Origin: Rhodococcus sp. Z13
GTDB taxonomy: Bacteria > Actinomycetota > Actinomycetes > Mycobacteriales > Mycobacteriaceae
Reading direction: 5' to 3'
NCBI RefSeq assembly: GCF_025837095.1
Contig: NZ_CP107551.1
Coordinates: 3,838,668 to 3,902,667 of the forward strand
Length of the DNA stretch: 64,000 nucleotides
The first letter of the stretch is position 1. Each line of letters starts with the position of its first letter. The notes beneath the pieces were generated by a model. That model did no database searches and was not told the origin of the DNA. It worked only from the letters and a program-made list of their open reading frames with translations. This document shows positions 40,635 to 48,588 of the stretch, one piece after another. The position numbers and the translations under genes are program-made.

Positions 40635-41461
40635 CGGTTCTGCTCCAGACACAGGCGGATGCGGTGGGCGATACGGGCGAACTCGGGAGAGTCCTTGAGT
40701 TCGTTGCGTCGCGGCCGGGGGAAGTCGATGCTGATCGTGTCGGCGACGCGGCCGGGATACGAGGACATGACCACGACGTGGTCGGACAGGAAGATCGCCT
40801 CGGCGATGGAGTGGGTGACGAGGATGATCGACGCGTGCGTGGCCTCCCAGATGCGCAGCAGCTCGGAGTGCATCTCGTCGCGGGTGATCTCGTCGAGGGC
40901 CCCGAACGGCTCGTCCATGAGGAGCACCTCGGGTTCCATCATCAGTGCCCGGGCGAGCGAGACGCGCTGACGCTGTCCTCCAGAAAGCTGCTTGGGGTAG
41001 CGCTTCTCGTAGCCCTTCAGGCCGACCAGTTCGAGCTGCTCCGAGGCGGTGCGGCCGGGGGTGCGGGTGCGGCCCCGCGCCACCTCGAGCGGGAGCGTCA
41101 CGTTGCGCTCCACCGTGCGCCAGGGCGCGAGGACCGATTCCTGGAAGACCATGCTGATGAGCCCGGACTTGCGGGCCTCCTCGGGTGTACGGCCCATGAC
41201 CGAGAGGTCGCCCTGCACCGACGAATTGGGCAGGAGACCGGCGATCGCCCGCAGGAGCGTGGACTTGCCGCAGCCGGAATGCCCGACGATCGAGACGATC
41301 TCGCGGGCTCCGACGCGGAGGTCGACGCCTTCCACCGCCACGACGGCCTTGTCGCCGCGACCGTGGACGATGCACACGTCCTGCAGGCGAACACGCTCGT
41401 CGTTCAGGGTGGCGACGGGCGGCTCCGCGCGGCTGATGTAGGGCTGAGATGACCCAGGCAC
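40631..41461 (-). CDS. ABC transporter ATP-binding protein (TauB/SsuB type)
   Basis: The 276-residue ATPase drives the importer. It shows Walker A GHSGCGKST, Q-loop MVFQESVLAPW, signature LSGGQRQRVSLARAL, Walker B VLLMDEPFGALD and the H-switch LVTHSIAEA. I chose GTG 41461, preceded by AGGAGGAAGC, over the farther in-frame start at 41497. It is the first gene of the operon. Two operator-like sites (41511-41523 and 41621-41631) lie upstream. Confidence 0.93.
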   Translation of the reverse strand: MPGSSQPYISRAEPPVATLNDERVRLQDVCIVHGRGDKAVVAVEGVDLRVGAREIVSIVGHSGCGKSTLLRAIAGLLPNSSVQGDLSVMGRTPEEARKSGLISMVFQESVLAPWRTVERNVTLPLEVARGRTRTPGRTASEQLELVGLKGYEKRYPKQLSGGQRQRVSLARALMMEPEVLLMDEPFGALDEITRDEMHSELLRIWEATHASIILVTHSIAEAIFLSDHVVVMSSYPGRVADTISIDFPRPRRNELKDSPEFARIAHRIRLCLEQNR

Positions 41462-41510
41462 GCTTCCTCCTGTAGGAAATTCTGGCCGACAGAACATCGA
41501 CCGACACGGA

Positions 41511-41523
41511 ATGTTGTATCCAG
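41511..41523 (-). promoter_or_regulatory. GntR operator-like site A, upstream of the importer operon
   Basis: Read on the minus strand it is CTGGATACAACAT, identical over 13 bases to site D. It lies 50 bases before the ATPase start and may overlap a -10 element. Confidence 0.7.
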
Positions 41524-41620
41524 AAGTCTTTACGGCAGAAGGCTCGAACGGTTTCGAAGATGTTTCCGATTCATCCGAATTCCGGTTCGGGATCCCCGCG
41601 GACCGTCGATTCGGCTGTTT

Positions 41621-41631
41621 TCTGTATCCAA
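41621..41631 (-). promoter_or_regulatory. GntR operator-like site B
   Basis: Read on the minus strand it is TTGGATACAGA. It lies just beyond the M20 gene stop and about 100 bases further upstream of the importer operon than site A, so the pair could allow looping or cooperative binding. Confidence 0.55.
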
Positions 41632-42921
41632 CTACGAGCGCAGGTAATTGGTGACGGCCCGCGTGGCCGCGACGACCCCGAGCGTCACCGCGTGCTCCGG
41701 GTGCGGAGCGAAGCGGGCGTCGTGGTTGCGGGGCGGGGGTTCGTCGCCGTCGAAGAGTTCCGCCGCCTGCACCCCGAAGTTCCAGATCACCGCCGGCACA
41801 CCGAGAACCCGGGCGTAGTGGCAGAAGTCGTCGGCGGCCGGGAACGGATCCGGTGGGGCGACGACATCGTCACCGAAGACGCCGGTCAGGGCATCGGCGA
41901 CCTGCGACGTCGCGGCGGGGTCGTTGTAGCAGGCCGGGATGTCCGACACCTCCTCGATCCGGATGCTCACCCCGTGTGCGGCGGCCTCCCCCTCCAGGAT
42001 GCGGCGCATCGTCTCCTCCACGACCTGCGACACCTCGGGTTCGTAGGTGCGGGCGGAGACGGTGAACACGGCCTCGGCCGGGATGATGTTCTCCTTGGTC
42101 CCGGCGTGGAAGGTGCCGACGGTGAGCACCGCCATCCGGAACGGGTCCACGGCGCGGGAGACCACCGTCTGCAGCGTCCCGACCATCGAGGCAGCGGCGA
42201 CGATCGGGTCGCGGGCCAGGTGGGGTCGCGACGCGTGCCCACCCCGCCCCTGCACCGTCACCCGCCACGAACGCTGGTGGGAGAGGAACCATCCGGGCCG
42301 GCACACCACCCGACCCAGCGGAGCGGACGTGACGTGCTGGGCGTAGACGACGTCGGGCCGCGGGACGTGCTCGGCCGGTTCACCGTTCAGGAGCTCGTCG
42401 AGCATCGCCAGTGCACCGCGGCCGGTCTCCTCGGCGGGCTGGAAGATGCCCACCACCGTGCCGCTCCAGCCGTCGCGCTCGCGGTCGAGTTGCCGCAGGC
42501 AGCCCACCAGGGCGGCGGTGTGGACGTCGTGTCCGCAGGCGTGCATGACGCCGACGACGCTGCCGTCGGGTAGCTCCTGGGTGACCGTACTGGCGTAGGG
42601 CAGGCCGGTCTGCTCGGTCAGAGGCAGGGCGTCGGTGTCGGCGCGCACCCACACCACCGGGCCGGGCCCGTTCCGCAGCACCGCCACCAGCCCCGACGGG
42701 GTGCACTCCTGGAACCAGACGTCGGCGACGGCGAGAGCCTCACCGATGGCCCACTGGGTCCGGTATTCGGTGCCGGAGAGCTCGGGATACCGATGGAGGT
42801 CCCGGTAGAACTCCACGACCTCGTCCTTCAGCCAGGCAGGGTCGATCCCCTGCTCGGCGGCGCGGTCCAGGACGGCAGCGACGATCGTGTCGGTGGATGT
42901 GGCAGTACCGCTTCTTTCCAC
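41632..42921 (-). CDS. M20-family amidohydrolase (M20D, N-acyl-amino-acid hydrolase-like)
   Basis: The 429-residue di-metal hydrolase resembles indole-acetyl-amino-acid hydrolases, hippurate hydrolase and aminobenzoyl-glutamate hydrolase. Metal-site motifs are WVRADTDALPL, MHACGHDVHTAAL, FQPAEETGRGAL and, near the end, RFAPHPEHAV. The dimerisation domain (GGHASRPHLARDPI) lies between. It should cleave an amide bond in an acyl or aroyl conjugate. GTG 42921 is used, with GAGTGAGG upstream. Operator-like site C precedes the gene, placing it in the island regulon. Confidence 0.9.
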   Translation of the reverse strand: MERSGTATSTDTIVAAVLDRAAEQGIDPAWLKDEVVEFYRDLHRYPELSGTEYRTQWAIGEALAVADVWFQECTPSGLVAVLRNGPGPVVWVRADTDALPLTEQTGLPYASTVTQELPDGSVVGVMHACGHDVHTAALVGCLRQLDRERDGWSGTVVGIFQPAEETGRGALAMLDELLNGEPAEHVPRPDVVYAQHVTSAPLGRVVCRPGWFLSHQRSWRVTVQGRGGHASRPHLARDPIVAAASMVGTLQTVVSRAVDPFRMAVLTVGTFHAGTKENIIPAEAVFTVSARTYEPEVSQVVEETMRRILEGEAAAHGVSIRIEEVSDIPACYNDPAATSQVADALTGVFGDDVVAPPDPFPAADDFCHYARVLGVPAVIWNFGVQAAELFDGDEPPPRNHDARFAPHPEHAVTLGVVAATRAVTNYLRS

Positions 42922-42940
42922 GCCGGAACCTCACTCCATT

Positions 42941-42953
42941 CTGGATACAAGAT
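42941..42953 (+). promoter_or_regulatory. GntR operator-like site C, upstream of the M20 gene
   Basis: CTGGATACAAGAT differs from sites A and D at one base. It lies 20 bases upstream of the M20 start, on the opposite strand orientation. Confidence 0.65.
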
Positions 42954-43085
42954 GCATTCGACCTCCGGTGCCGCACCGGCGCTCCGCCATCCTGACAGAG
43001 AGAGGTATGCGTCCGAAATATCAGGGCGGAGACGTTTTCTCACGCTTCACACGACGACACACCCGCGTAACGACCGATTCCTAGT

Positions 43086-43098
43086 CTGGATACAACAT
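43086..43098 (+). promoter_or_regulatory. GntR operator-like site D, upstream of the Rieske operon
   Basis: CTGGATACAACAT lies 20 bases upstream of the Rieske start, immediately before the AAGGAG ribosome-binding sequence. Its TACAAC part could serve as a -10 box, so a bound repressor would block initiation directly. Confidence 0.7.
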
Positions 43099-43118
43099 CC
43101 TCGAGTAAGGAGCGAACC

Positions 43119-44351
43119 GTGAAGAGGCCCCTGAGTCCCCGCGCCATCGCGGCCGCCGAAAGAGTGCTCGCCGACGTCGACGGATGCACCGATCCCGTCG
43201 CCACCGCCCGCCTGCTGCCGCCCGAGGTCTACACCAGCGAGGACTTCTGGGAGTTCGAGAAGGAAGCGATCTTCTCCCGTGAGTGGCTGTGTATCGGGCA
43301 CGTCAACGAGATCCCCCAACCCGGCGACCAGCTGCCGCTGACCATCCTCGACGAACCCATCGTCATGCTCCGCGACCTCACCGGCGAGGTGCGCGTGATG
43401 TCGGCCGTGTGCCAGCATCGTGGACAGCCCCTCTTCGGCGGTCTCGCCGGTGAGGGCCGCACTCCCTCCTCCCCCTGCCTCAACGGGCGCAGGATGAAGT
43501 GTCCCTACCACAATTGGCAGTTCGAACTCGACGGCCGACTCGTCGCCGCCCCGTCGATGACCGAGACCGTGCCCGTCAAGAAGCTGCGCGAGACCATCCG
43601 GCTCCCCCGGATCCGGCACGAGATCTTCCACGGCCTGGTCTTCATCAACTTCGACGACAACGCCGAACCCCTCGCCCCCTCCGTCCGCCGCATGGACGAG
43701 GAACTGTCGACCTTCGGCCTCGAAGAGCTCGTCGCGATGCCCGCGGTGGTCTACGAGGACCAGAAGTGGAACTGGAAGATCCACCACGACAACGCACTCG
43801 AGCCCTACCACACCAGCTACGTGCACCGCGGTGTGCACGAGGCCGCGCCCGCCAAGAACGCCCGCTTCTTCGACTTCGAGGAGGGGGACGGCCAGATCAT
43901 GCACCCCACCTACCTCGTCGACGAGAACGCCGGCCTCGCCAGCACCGACGGCAAGCGCACCACCCAGATCATCCCCGGCCTCACCGAGGAACAGCGCAAG
44001 CGTGTGATGTTCGCGTCGATCCCGCCGATGCTGTTCTCCATCCTGCAGCCCACCTTCGTGCAGCTCGCGATGATCCACCCCACCGGCCCCGGCTCGATGA
44101 ACCTGCGTCGCGTGAACCTCTACCCGAAGTCCGCCGTCGAGGAGCCCGGCTTCCACGAGGCGTACGAGAAGTTCATGGAGCGCAAGCAACTCGCCATCCA
44201 CCAGGACGCGGTGACCACCGAGGCGCTCCAGCAGGGCCTGCGCTCGCGGTACGCGCCCCGTGGCCCGCTGTCGTGGCTGGAATCGAACATCCCGCAGCTC
44301 AACCAGTGGCTCATCGAACGCTACCGAAAGGCACTCACCGCCGATGTCTGA
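43119..44351 (+). CDS. Rieske non-heme iron oxygenase, alpha subunit
   Basis: The 410-residue terminal oxygenase of a ring-hydroxylating or demethylating system has the Rieske ligands CQH and CPYH. They are separated by 27 residues instead of the usual 15-17, with an extra glycine-rich, Cys-containing loop. The catalytic domain shows HHDNALEPYHTSYVH (bridging Asp/Asn region and two His) and the later Asp in IHQDAVTTEALQQGL. GTG 43119 follows AAGGAG with 6 bases between. No reductase or ferredoxin gene is nearby, so electrons must come from elsewhere. It heads a four-gene operon and overlaps the next start. Confidence 0.92.
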   Translation: MKRPLSPRAIAAAERVLADVDGCTDPVATARLLPPEVYTSEDFWEFEKEAIFSREWLCIGHVNEIPQPGDQLPLTILDEPIVMLRDLTGEVRVMSAVCQHRGQPLFGGLAGEGRTPSSPCLNGRRMKCPYHNWQFELDGRLVAAPSMTETVPVKKLRETIRLPRIRHEIFHGLVFINFDDNAEPLAPSVRRMDEELSTFGLEELVAMPAVVYEDQKWNWKIHHDNALEPYHTSYVHRGVHEAAPAKNARFFDFEEGDGQIMHPTYLVDENAGLASTDGKRTTQIIPGLTEEQRKRVMFASIPPMLFSILQPTFVQLAMIHPTGPGSMNLRRVNLYPKSAVEEPGFHEAYEKFMERKQLAIHQDAVTTEALQQGLRSRYAPRGPLSWLESNIPQLNQWLIERYRKALTADV

Positions 44352-44862
44352 GACCTCCTACCTCACCGACCCCCGCGTCATGGAGACGGTCCTGCGCCGC
44401 CTCGACGAACTCGAATCGCGCGAAGCGATCACCGGCCTGATGGTCGATTACATGGCGGCCACCGACGCCAAGGAGGACAAGGGCATCAAGGTCGCCCGCC
44501 TGTTCACCGAGGACGGCTCCTGGGAAAGTGTGGGCCCCCACGGCAATCCCGGCTGGGCGGCCACCGGCCACGAGGCGCTGATCAAGAAGTTCGACCGCAA
44601 CGTCGCCCGGATGCCCTTCTCCGCCCACTTCGTCACCAACCCGTCCATCGATCTCGACGGCGACGTCGCCCGTGGCCGGTTCATGTACTTCCAGGCCTGC
44701 ACCTACCGCGGCGACCAGCCGCTGTGGATCGCGGGTTCGTACGACAACGACTTCCGCCGCGTCGACGGCAAGTGGCTGATCTCCTACATGCGCGTGCACA
44801 ACTTCTTCACCACCCCGTTCGACCAGGGCTGGGTGAAGGTGCCGCACATGGACACCCCGTAG
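44344..44862 (+). CDS. SnoaL-like (NTF2-fold) protein
   Basis: The 172-residue product has a cone-shaped alpha+beta SnoaL_4-type pattern: REAITGLMVDYMAATDAKED, VARLFTEDGSWE, GHEALIKKF, HFVTNPSIDLDGD and a closing RRVDGKWLISYMRV. Such proteins often accompany Rieske oxygenases as a beta-subunit-like partner, or act as small isomerases or dehydratases. ATG 44344 overlaps the end of the oxygenase gene by 8 bases, which supports a joint role. Confidence 0.8.
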   Translation: MSETSYLTDPRVMETVLRRLDELESREAITGLMVDYMAATDAKEDKGIKVARLFTEDGSWESVGPHGNPGWAATGHEALIKKFDRNVARMPFSAHFVTNPSIDLDGDVARGRFMYFQACTYRGDQPLWIAGSYDNDFRRVDGKWLISYMRVHNFFTTPFDQGWVKVPHMDTP

Positions 44863-44903
44863 ACCCGTCCCCCACCCCCTGCAGCATTTTCCGAAGGACA
44901 ACG

Positions 44904-45233
44904 ATGTCGTACCGCCACCAGATCCTGCGCAACCTGAAGTTCGGCACCCTGCCGAAGTTCATGGAGGCCCAGCGCGAGAAGAACGCCCTCCTCACCGCCG
45001 CCGGCCTCACCCCCTACTCCGTCTGGGCCCCCGCCTTCGGCGGACTCCACCACATGGTGCTCGAGGCACACTTCGAGTCGATGGCCGAGTTCGAGCGACA
45101 GCACCTGGCGCAGAAGAAGATCCCCGAGATGGCCGCACTCAACGCCACGCAGCTCGAATGCGTCATCGAGGGCACTGCGGAGGACCGCCTGCAGCGCATC
45201 GGTCTCGACGCCTCGGACGCACCGAAGGCCTGA
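44904..45233 (+). CDS. NIPSNAP-like small protein
   Basis: The 109-residue protein fits the dimeric alpha-beta barrel NIPSNAP type: FMEAQREKNALLTAAGLTPYSVW, then FGGLHHMVLEAHFESMAEFERQH. Members are small enzymes or accessory proteins in degradative operons. ATG 44904 follows GAAGGA. It is the third gene of the Rieske operon. Confidence 0.7.
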   Translation: MSYRHQILRNLKFGTLPKFMEAQREKNALLTAAGLTPYSVWAPAFGGLHHMVLEAHFESMAEFERQHLAQKKIPEMAALNATQLECVIEGTAEDRLQRIGLDASDAPKA

Positions 45234-45237
45234 CGCC

Positions 45238-45882
45238 GTGCCGACGCTGCCCGAACAGTCCTGGTATTCCTGGCACGCCCCCTACGACGCCCTCGACTCG
45301 GTGGAGACCGACCGGCTCGAGATGGTCCAGGACGTGTTGTACGAGGCTCTCGACGCCGCTCCCGCCGGTCCCCTCCGCGCGGTGAGCGCGTGTTCGGGAC
45401 AGGCCCGCGACCTGCTGCCCGTGCTCATCCACCACCCCCGCGGCGGGGACGTCACGGCACGCATGATCGAGATCGATCCGCTCAACGTGTCGTTCCTCGA
45501 AGGGGCACTGGGAAGTACCCGGCTGGCGGACGTCGAGGTGATCCACGGCGATGCCGGCACCACAGCGGTGTACGCCGGTGCGGTGCCCGCCGACCTCGTC
45601 GTCCTGTGCGGCGTCTTCGCCAACATCTCCCCCCAGGACGCCGCCCGGACCGCAGAGACCCTCCCCTCGCTCTGCGCTCCGGGCGGTCTCGTCGTGTGGA
45701 GCACCTACGGCACCCGCGGCACCGACGCCGCGCAGGTGCTCGCCGTGCTCGCCGAGGCCGGCTTCGAGACGGTGACCGTCCACGAATCGGCCGAGCAGGG
45801 CTGGACCGTCGGCGCCCACCGCTACCGCGGTGAGACCCGGCACCTGCCCGAGAACACCCGCTTCTTCCGTTTCCTCGCCTGA
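45238..45882 (+). CDS. SAM-dependent methyltransferase-like protein
   Basis: The 214-residue protein has a class I methyltransferase pattern. RAVSACSGQARDLLPVLI stands for motif I, ARMIEIDPLNVSFLE for the acidic motif, and VEVIHGDAG and PADLVVLCGVFANI follow as later strands. The glycine motif is unusual (ACSGQARD in place of GxGxG). It may methylate an intermediate or act as a non-catalytic homologue. GTG 45238 starts 4 bases after the NIPSNAP stop. It is the last gene of the operon, convergent with the GntR gene. Confidence 0.72.
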   Translation: MPTLPEQSWYSWHAPYDALDSVETDRLEMVQDVLYEALDAAPAGPLRAVSACSGQARDLLPVLIHHPRGGDVTARMIEIDPLNVSFLEGALGSTRLADVEVIHGDAGTTAVYAGAVPADLVVLCGVFANISPQDAARTAETLPSLCAPGGLVVWSTYGTRGTDAAQVLAVLAEAGFETVTVHESAEQGWTVGAHRYRGETRHLPENTRFFRFLA

Positions 45883-45886
45883 CCCC

Positions 45887-46540
45887 TCACACCTCGGCGC
45901 GTTCGGCCCCACCCTGGTTGACGTGCCGCTGCGTGAGATGGCGGCGCATCAGCATCATCGCCAGCTCCTCGTCGTTGTCGAGGGTCGCGCTGATGATGGC
46001 GGCGTGCTCCGACCAGGACGGTCCCACCGCGTGGCTCTTGCCGCCGACGAGGTGGTGCGCCTGGTTGCGCACGGACCGGAGAACCTCGGAGAGGAAACGG
46101 GATCCGCTTCCCTCGCCCAGCACCTCGTGGAACTCGTCGTTGAGGGCGTCGAGGGTCTCGCGGTCGCCGGCCTCCGTGGCCTCGTTGCCCTTCTCGAGGA
46201 TCGTGCGCAGCGTGGCGCGCACCTGCGGGTCGGCCTTCACGATGGTGCGGCGCACCGCGATGAGCTCGAGCGCGACACGCATCTCCCGGACGGTGTCGAG
46301 CTCGTGCTGGTCGAGTTCGACGACGCGGACACCGCGCCGCGGCAGCGACTCGACCAGACCTTCGGCCTCCAGCCGCCGAAACGCCTCGCGCACAGGAAGC
46401 CTGGAGACACCCAGACGCTCCGACATGCTCAGTTCCGACAGCCGCTCACCGGGGGCGAGCTCACCGTCGAGGATGAGACGCCGGAGCTCGTCGACGGTCT
46501 CGTCGCGAAGGGAACGGTGGCGCGATCCGACAGACGACAT
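45887..46540 (-). CDS. GntR-family (FCD/FadR-type) transcriptional regulator
   Basis: The 217-residue regulator has an N-terminal winged HTH (LRRLILDGELAPGERLSELSMSERLGVSRLPVREAFRRLEAEGLV) and a C-terminal all-helical FCD ligand domain (EMRVALELIAVRRTI, LNDEFHEVL, SEHAAIISATLDN) with metal-type His residues. ATG 46540 is preferred because TGAGGAAG precedes it; GTG 46552 is the alternative. It lies centrally in the island, and six sites matching FCD-type near-palindromes sit at the island promoters, including its own. It is therefore most likely the local repressor, released by a pathway compound. Confidence 0.9.
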   Translation of the reverse strand: MSSVGSRHRSLRDETVDELRRLILDGELAPGERLSELSMSERLGVSRLPVREAFRRLEAEGLVESLPRRGVRVVELDQHELDTVREMRVALELIAVRRTIVKADPQVRATLRTILEKGNEATEAGDRETLDALNDEFHEVLGEGSGSRFLSEVLRSVRNQAHHLVGGKSHAVGPSWSEHAAIISATLDNDEELAMMLMRRHLTQRHVNQGGAERAEV

Positions 46541-46558
46541 TGGCTTCCTCACTTGGCT

Positions 46559-46573
46559 ATTGGATACGCGAAT
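46559..46573 (+). promoter_or_regulatory. GntR operator-like site E, upstream of the regulator gene
   Basis: ATTGGATACGCGAAT keeps the TTGGATAC core but diverges after it. It lies about 20 bases upstream of the regulator start and suggests autoregulation. Confidence 0.55.
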
Positions 46574-46728
46574 GATGCAGTACCCGTGATCGTAGCCGAG
46601 TCGACGTGAACACGGGGTTGCGAACTTCCCGCCAATCCATCACCGGTACAAGAGAAATAGATGTTTCAACATCGCGTACACGCGGGAAACATGTCGTTCA
46701 CCCCGGAAGCCTTCGGGCGTAACGCAGA

Positions 46729-46741
46729 TTGGATACAACAT
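46729..46741 (+). promoter_or_regulatory. GntR operator-like site F, upstream of the VOC gene
   Basis: TTGGATACAACAT ends 4 bases before the VOC start codon. Because no Shine-Dalgarno is visible, the mRNA may be leaderless, with this site overlapping the -10 region. Confidence 0.65.
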
Positions 46742-46745
46742 ACCA

Positions 46746-47183
46746 ATGACCGTCACGTACTCACACATCCCCGCAACCGGACAGGGTTCCGTCACCGTCA
46801 AGCAGCTCGACCACATCGTCCTGCGCGTCGCGGATCCCGAGGCATCGCTCCGCTGGTACGTCGAGAAGTTCGGCTTCCTCGTCCACCGGCTCGACGAATA
46901 CCGCGCCGGCACAGTCCCGTTCCCCTCCGTCGAGATCCGCCCCGGCCAGATCCTCGACCTCGACGCCCGCAACCCCAAGACCGGCACCAACGTCTCCCAC
47001 TTCGCCATCGAGATCGAGGAGACCGACCTCTACGCCCTCGTCGAATCCGGGATCTTCGAGAAGATCGACGGCCCCTACCGCCGCTGGGGTGCCCGCGGAC
47101 CGGCCGACCTCGTCTACGTCACCGACCCGGACGGCCACGTCATCGAACTCCGCCACTACGGGCCCAGCCAGATCGAGGAGTGA
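46746..47183 (+). CDS. VOC-family (glyoxalase/extradiol dioxygenase-type) protein
   Basis: The 145-residue protein has a vicinal oxygen chelate fold: KQLDHIVLRVADPEASLRWYVEKFGF with the first His, NVSHFAIEI with a second His, and DPDGHVIELRHYG with the Glu ligand. Members are extradiol dioxygenases, glyoxalases or isomerases that bind a divalent metal. A single short VOC unit is typical of small ring-cleaving or lyase enzymes; the reaction here is unknown. It starts the second plus-strand operon. Confidence 0.85.
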   Translation: MTVTYSHIPATGQGSVTVKQLDHIVLRVADPEASLRWYVEKFGFLVHRLDEYRAGTVPFPSVEIRPGQILDLDARNPKTGTNVSHFAIEIEETDLYALVESGIFEKIDGPYRRWGARGPADLVYVTDPDGHVIELRHYGPSQIEE

Positions 47184-47187
47184 GACC

Positions 47188-48588
47188 GTGCTCGACCTAC
47201 GCGCCCGCGGCTGCGTGGCGTCCGGCACCACCGGTGCCGTCGCAGCAGGAGCGGAAGCCGCCGCCGCCATCGGCGCACGAGTACTCCGCGAGGGAGGCAA
47301 CGCATTCGACGCGGCGATCGCGACGGCCATGGCCGAGACCGTCGCACTGCCGTCGAAGTGCGGGCTCGCGGGCGACGTGGTCGCGCTCGTCGTCACCCCC
47401 GACCATCCCGAACCCCGCTCGCTCGTCGCCCTCGGCGGCGCGGCCGCGGGCCTGTACGACGCGGCGGCCGCGGCCGACTGGCAGGTCGCGCCCACGGGAC
47501 CACTGTCCGTCGGCATCCCGGGCGCCCCGGCCGGTTACGCCGCCCTCGCCGCCCGCGGACGGCTGCCGCTCGACCGGCTCACCGCGCCGGCCGTCGAGCT
47601 CGCCCGCAGCGGCATGTGGTGGTCGCCGATGAACGCCCTGCTCGAATCCGAGTCGCGCACACTGCTGGCCACCTACCAACCCGAGGGGTGCCGCTACTCC
47701 CCACGATCGAGGCCGCACGAGGTGGGCGACACCGTCGTCCTCCCCGGCCTGGCCCGCGCGCTCGAGGAGTTCACCGAACGCGGTGCGGCACTGTTCCACG
47801 ACGGACCACTGGCCGAAGCCCTGCTGCGCACCGTCGAGGGGCACGGTGGGGTGCTCACCGCCGCCGACCTGCGCTCCGCGGTCGCGGACGAACGGACCGC
47901 ACCGTCGCGGCCCGTCGCGGAGGACTCACCCCGCGCACTGTTCGTGACACACCTGCCCACCTACGGTGCCGCCCTCGCCGACGTCCTCGCCCGCAACGCC
48001 CCGTCGACCGTCTCCCCGGAGACGGTCGCCGCGAGCCTCGCCGCACTGCTGCGCGGGGACCTCGGCACCGACGAGGGCACGTCGACGATCGCCGCCGCCG
48101 ACGACGAGGGCAACGTCGTGGTGCTCGTGCACTCGAACTCGTTCCCGCAGTACGGCAGCGGGATCGTCGTCGAGGACTACGACCTCGTGCTGTCCAACCG
48201 GGCCGGTCGCGGATTCACCTTCACCCCCGACCATCCCAACTCGCCCGTGCCCGGGCGACGGCCCCTCACCACCCTCCACGCCTGGGGGATACGGCATCCG
48301 AACGGATGGCTTCTAGGTGCCACCCCGGGAGGGCGCCAACAGGTACCGTGGAATGCACAACTGCTCGGTCATCTGCTGTCCGGTCCGAGGGAATTCCCCG
48401 ACGATCGGCTGGCAGACGCGCTCACCACCGCCCGCTGGATGCTCGACGCAGACGGCTCGGTTCGAGAGGAGGGACGCGACGTGCCACATCTCGGTGCACG
48501 TTCCTCGCACACACTCGTCCGGACATCCCCGGACGGTCTCACCGCCGCGGCGGATCCGCGGTGGGATTCGACGGCGGTGGCCGTATGA
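47188..48588 (+). CDS. Gamma-glutamyltransferase-like Ntn hydrolase
   Basis: The 466-residue protein resembles gamma-glutamyltranspeptidases. The N-terminal GAEAAAAIGARVLREGGNAFDAAIATAMAETVALPS motif and GAPAGYAALAARGRLPLDRL are characteristic. The processing and nucleophile Thr appears in GTSTIAAADDEGNVV, and GSGIVVEDYDLVLSNR follows. There is no signal peptide, so it may be cytosolic and act on a gamma-glutamyl or other amide intermediate. GTG 47188 follows GAGGAG. It is shorter than exported homologues (about 550 residues). It overlaps the next gene by ATGA. Confidence 0.85.
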   Translation: MLDLRARGCVASGTTGAVAAGAEAAAAIGARVLREGGNAFDAAIATAMAETVALPSKCGLAGDVVALVVTPDHPEPRSLVALGGAAAGLYDAAAAADWQVAPTGPLSVGIPGAPAGYAALAARGRLPLDRLTAPAVELARSGMWWSPMNALLESESRTLLATYQPEGCRYSPRSRPHEVGDTVVLPGLARALEEFTERGAALFHDGPLAEALLRTVEGHGGVLTAADLRSAVADERTAPSRPVAEDSPRALFVTHLPTYGAALADVLARNAPSTVSPETVAASLAALLRGDLGTDEGTSTIAAADDEGNVVVLVHSNSFPQYGSGIVVEDYDLVLSNRAGRGFTFTPDHPNSPVPGRRPLTTLHAWGIRHPNGWLLGATPGGRQQVPWNAQLLGHLLSGPREFPDDRLADALTTARWMLDADGSVREEGRDVPHLGARSSHTLVRTSPDGLTAAADPRWDSTAVAV

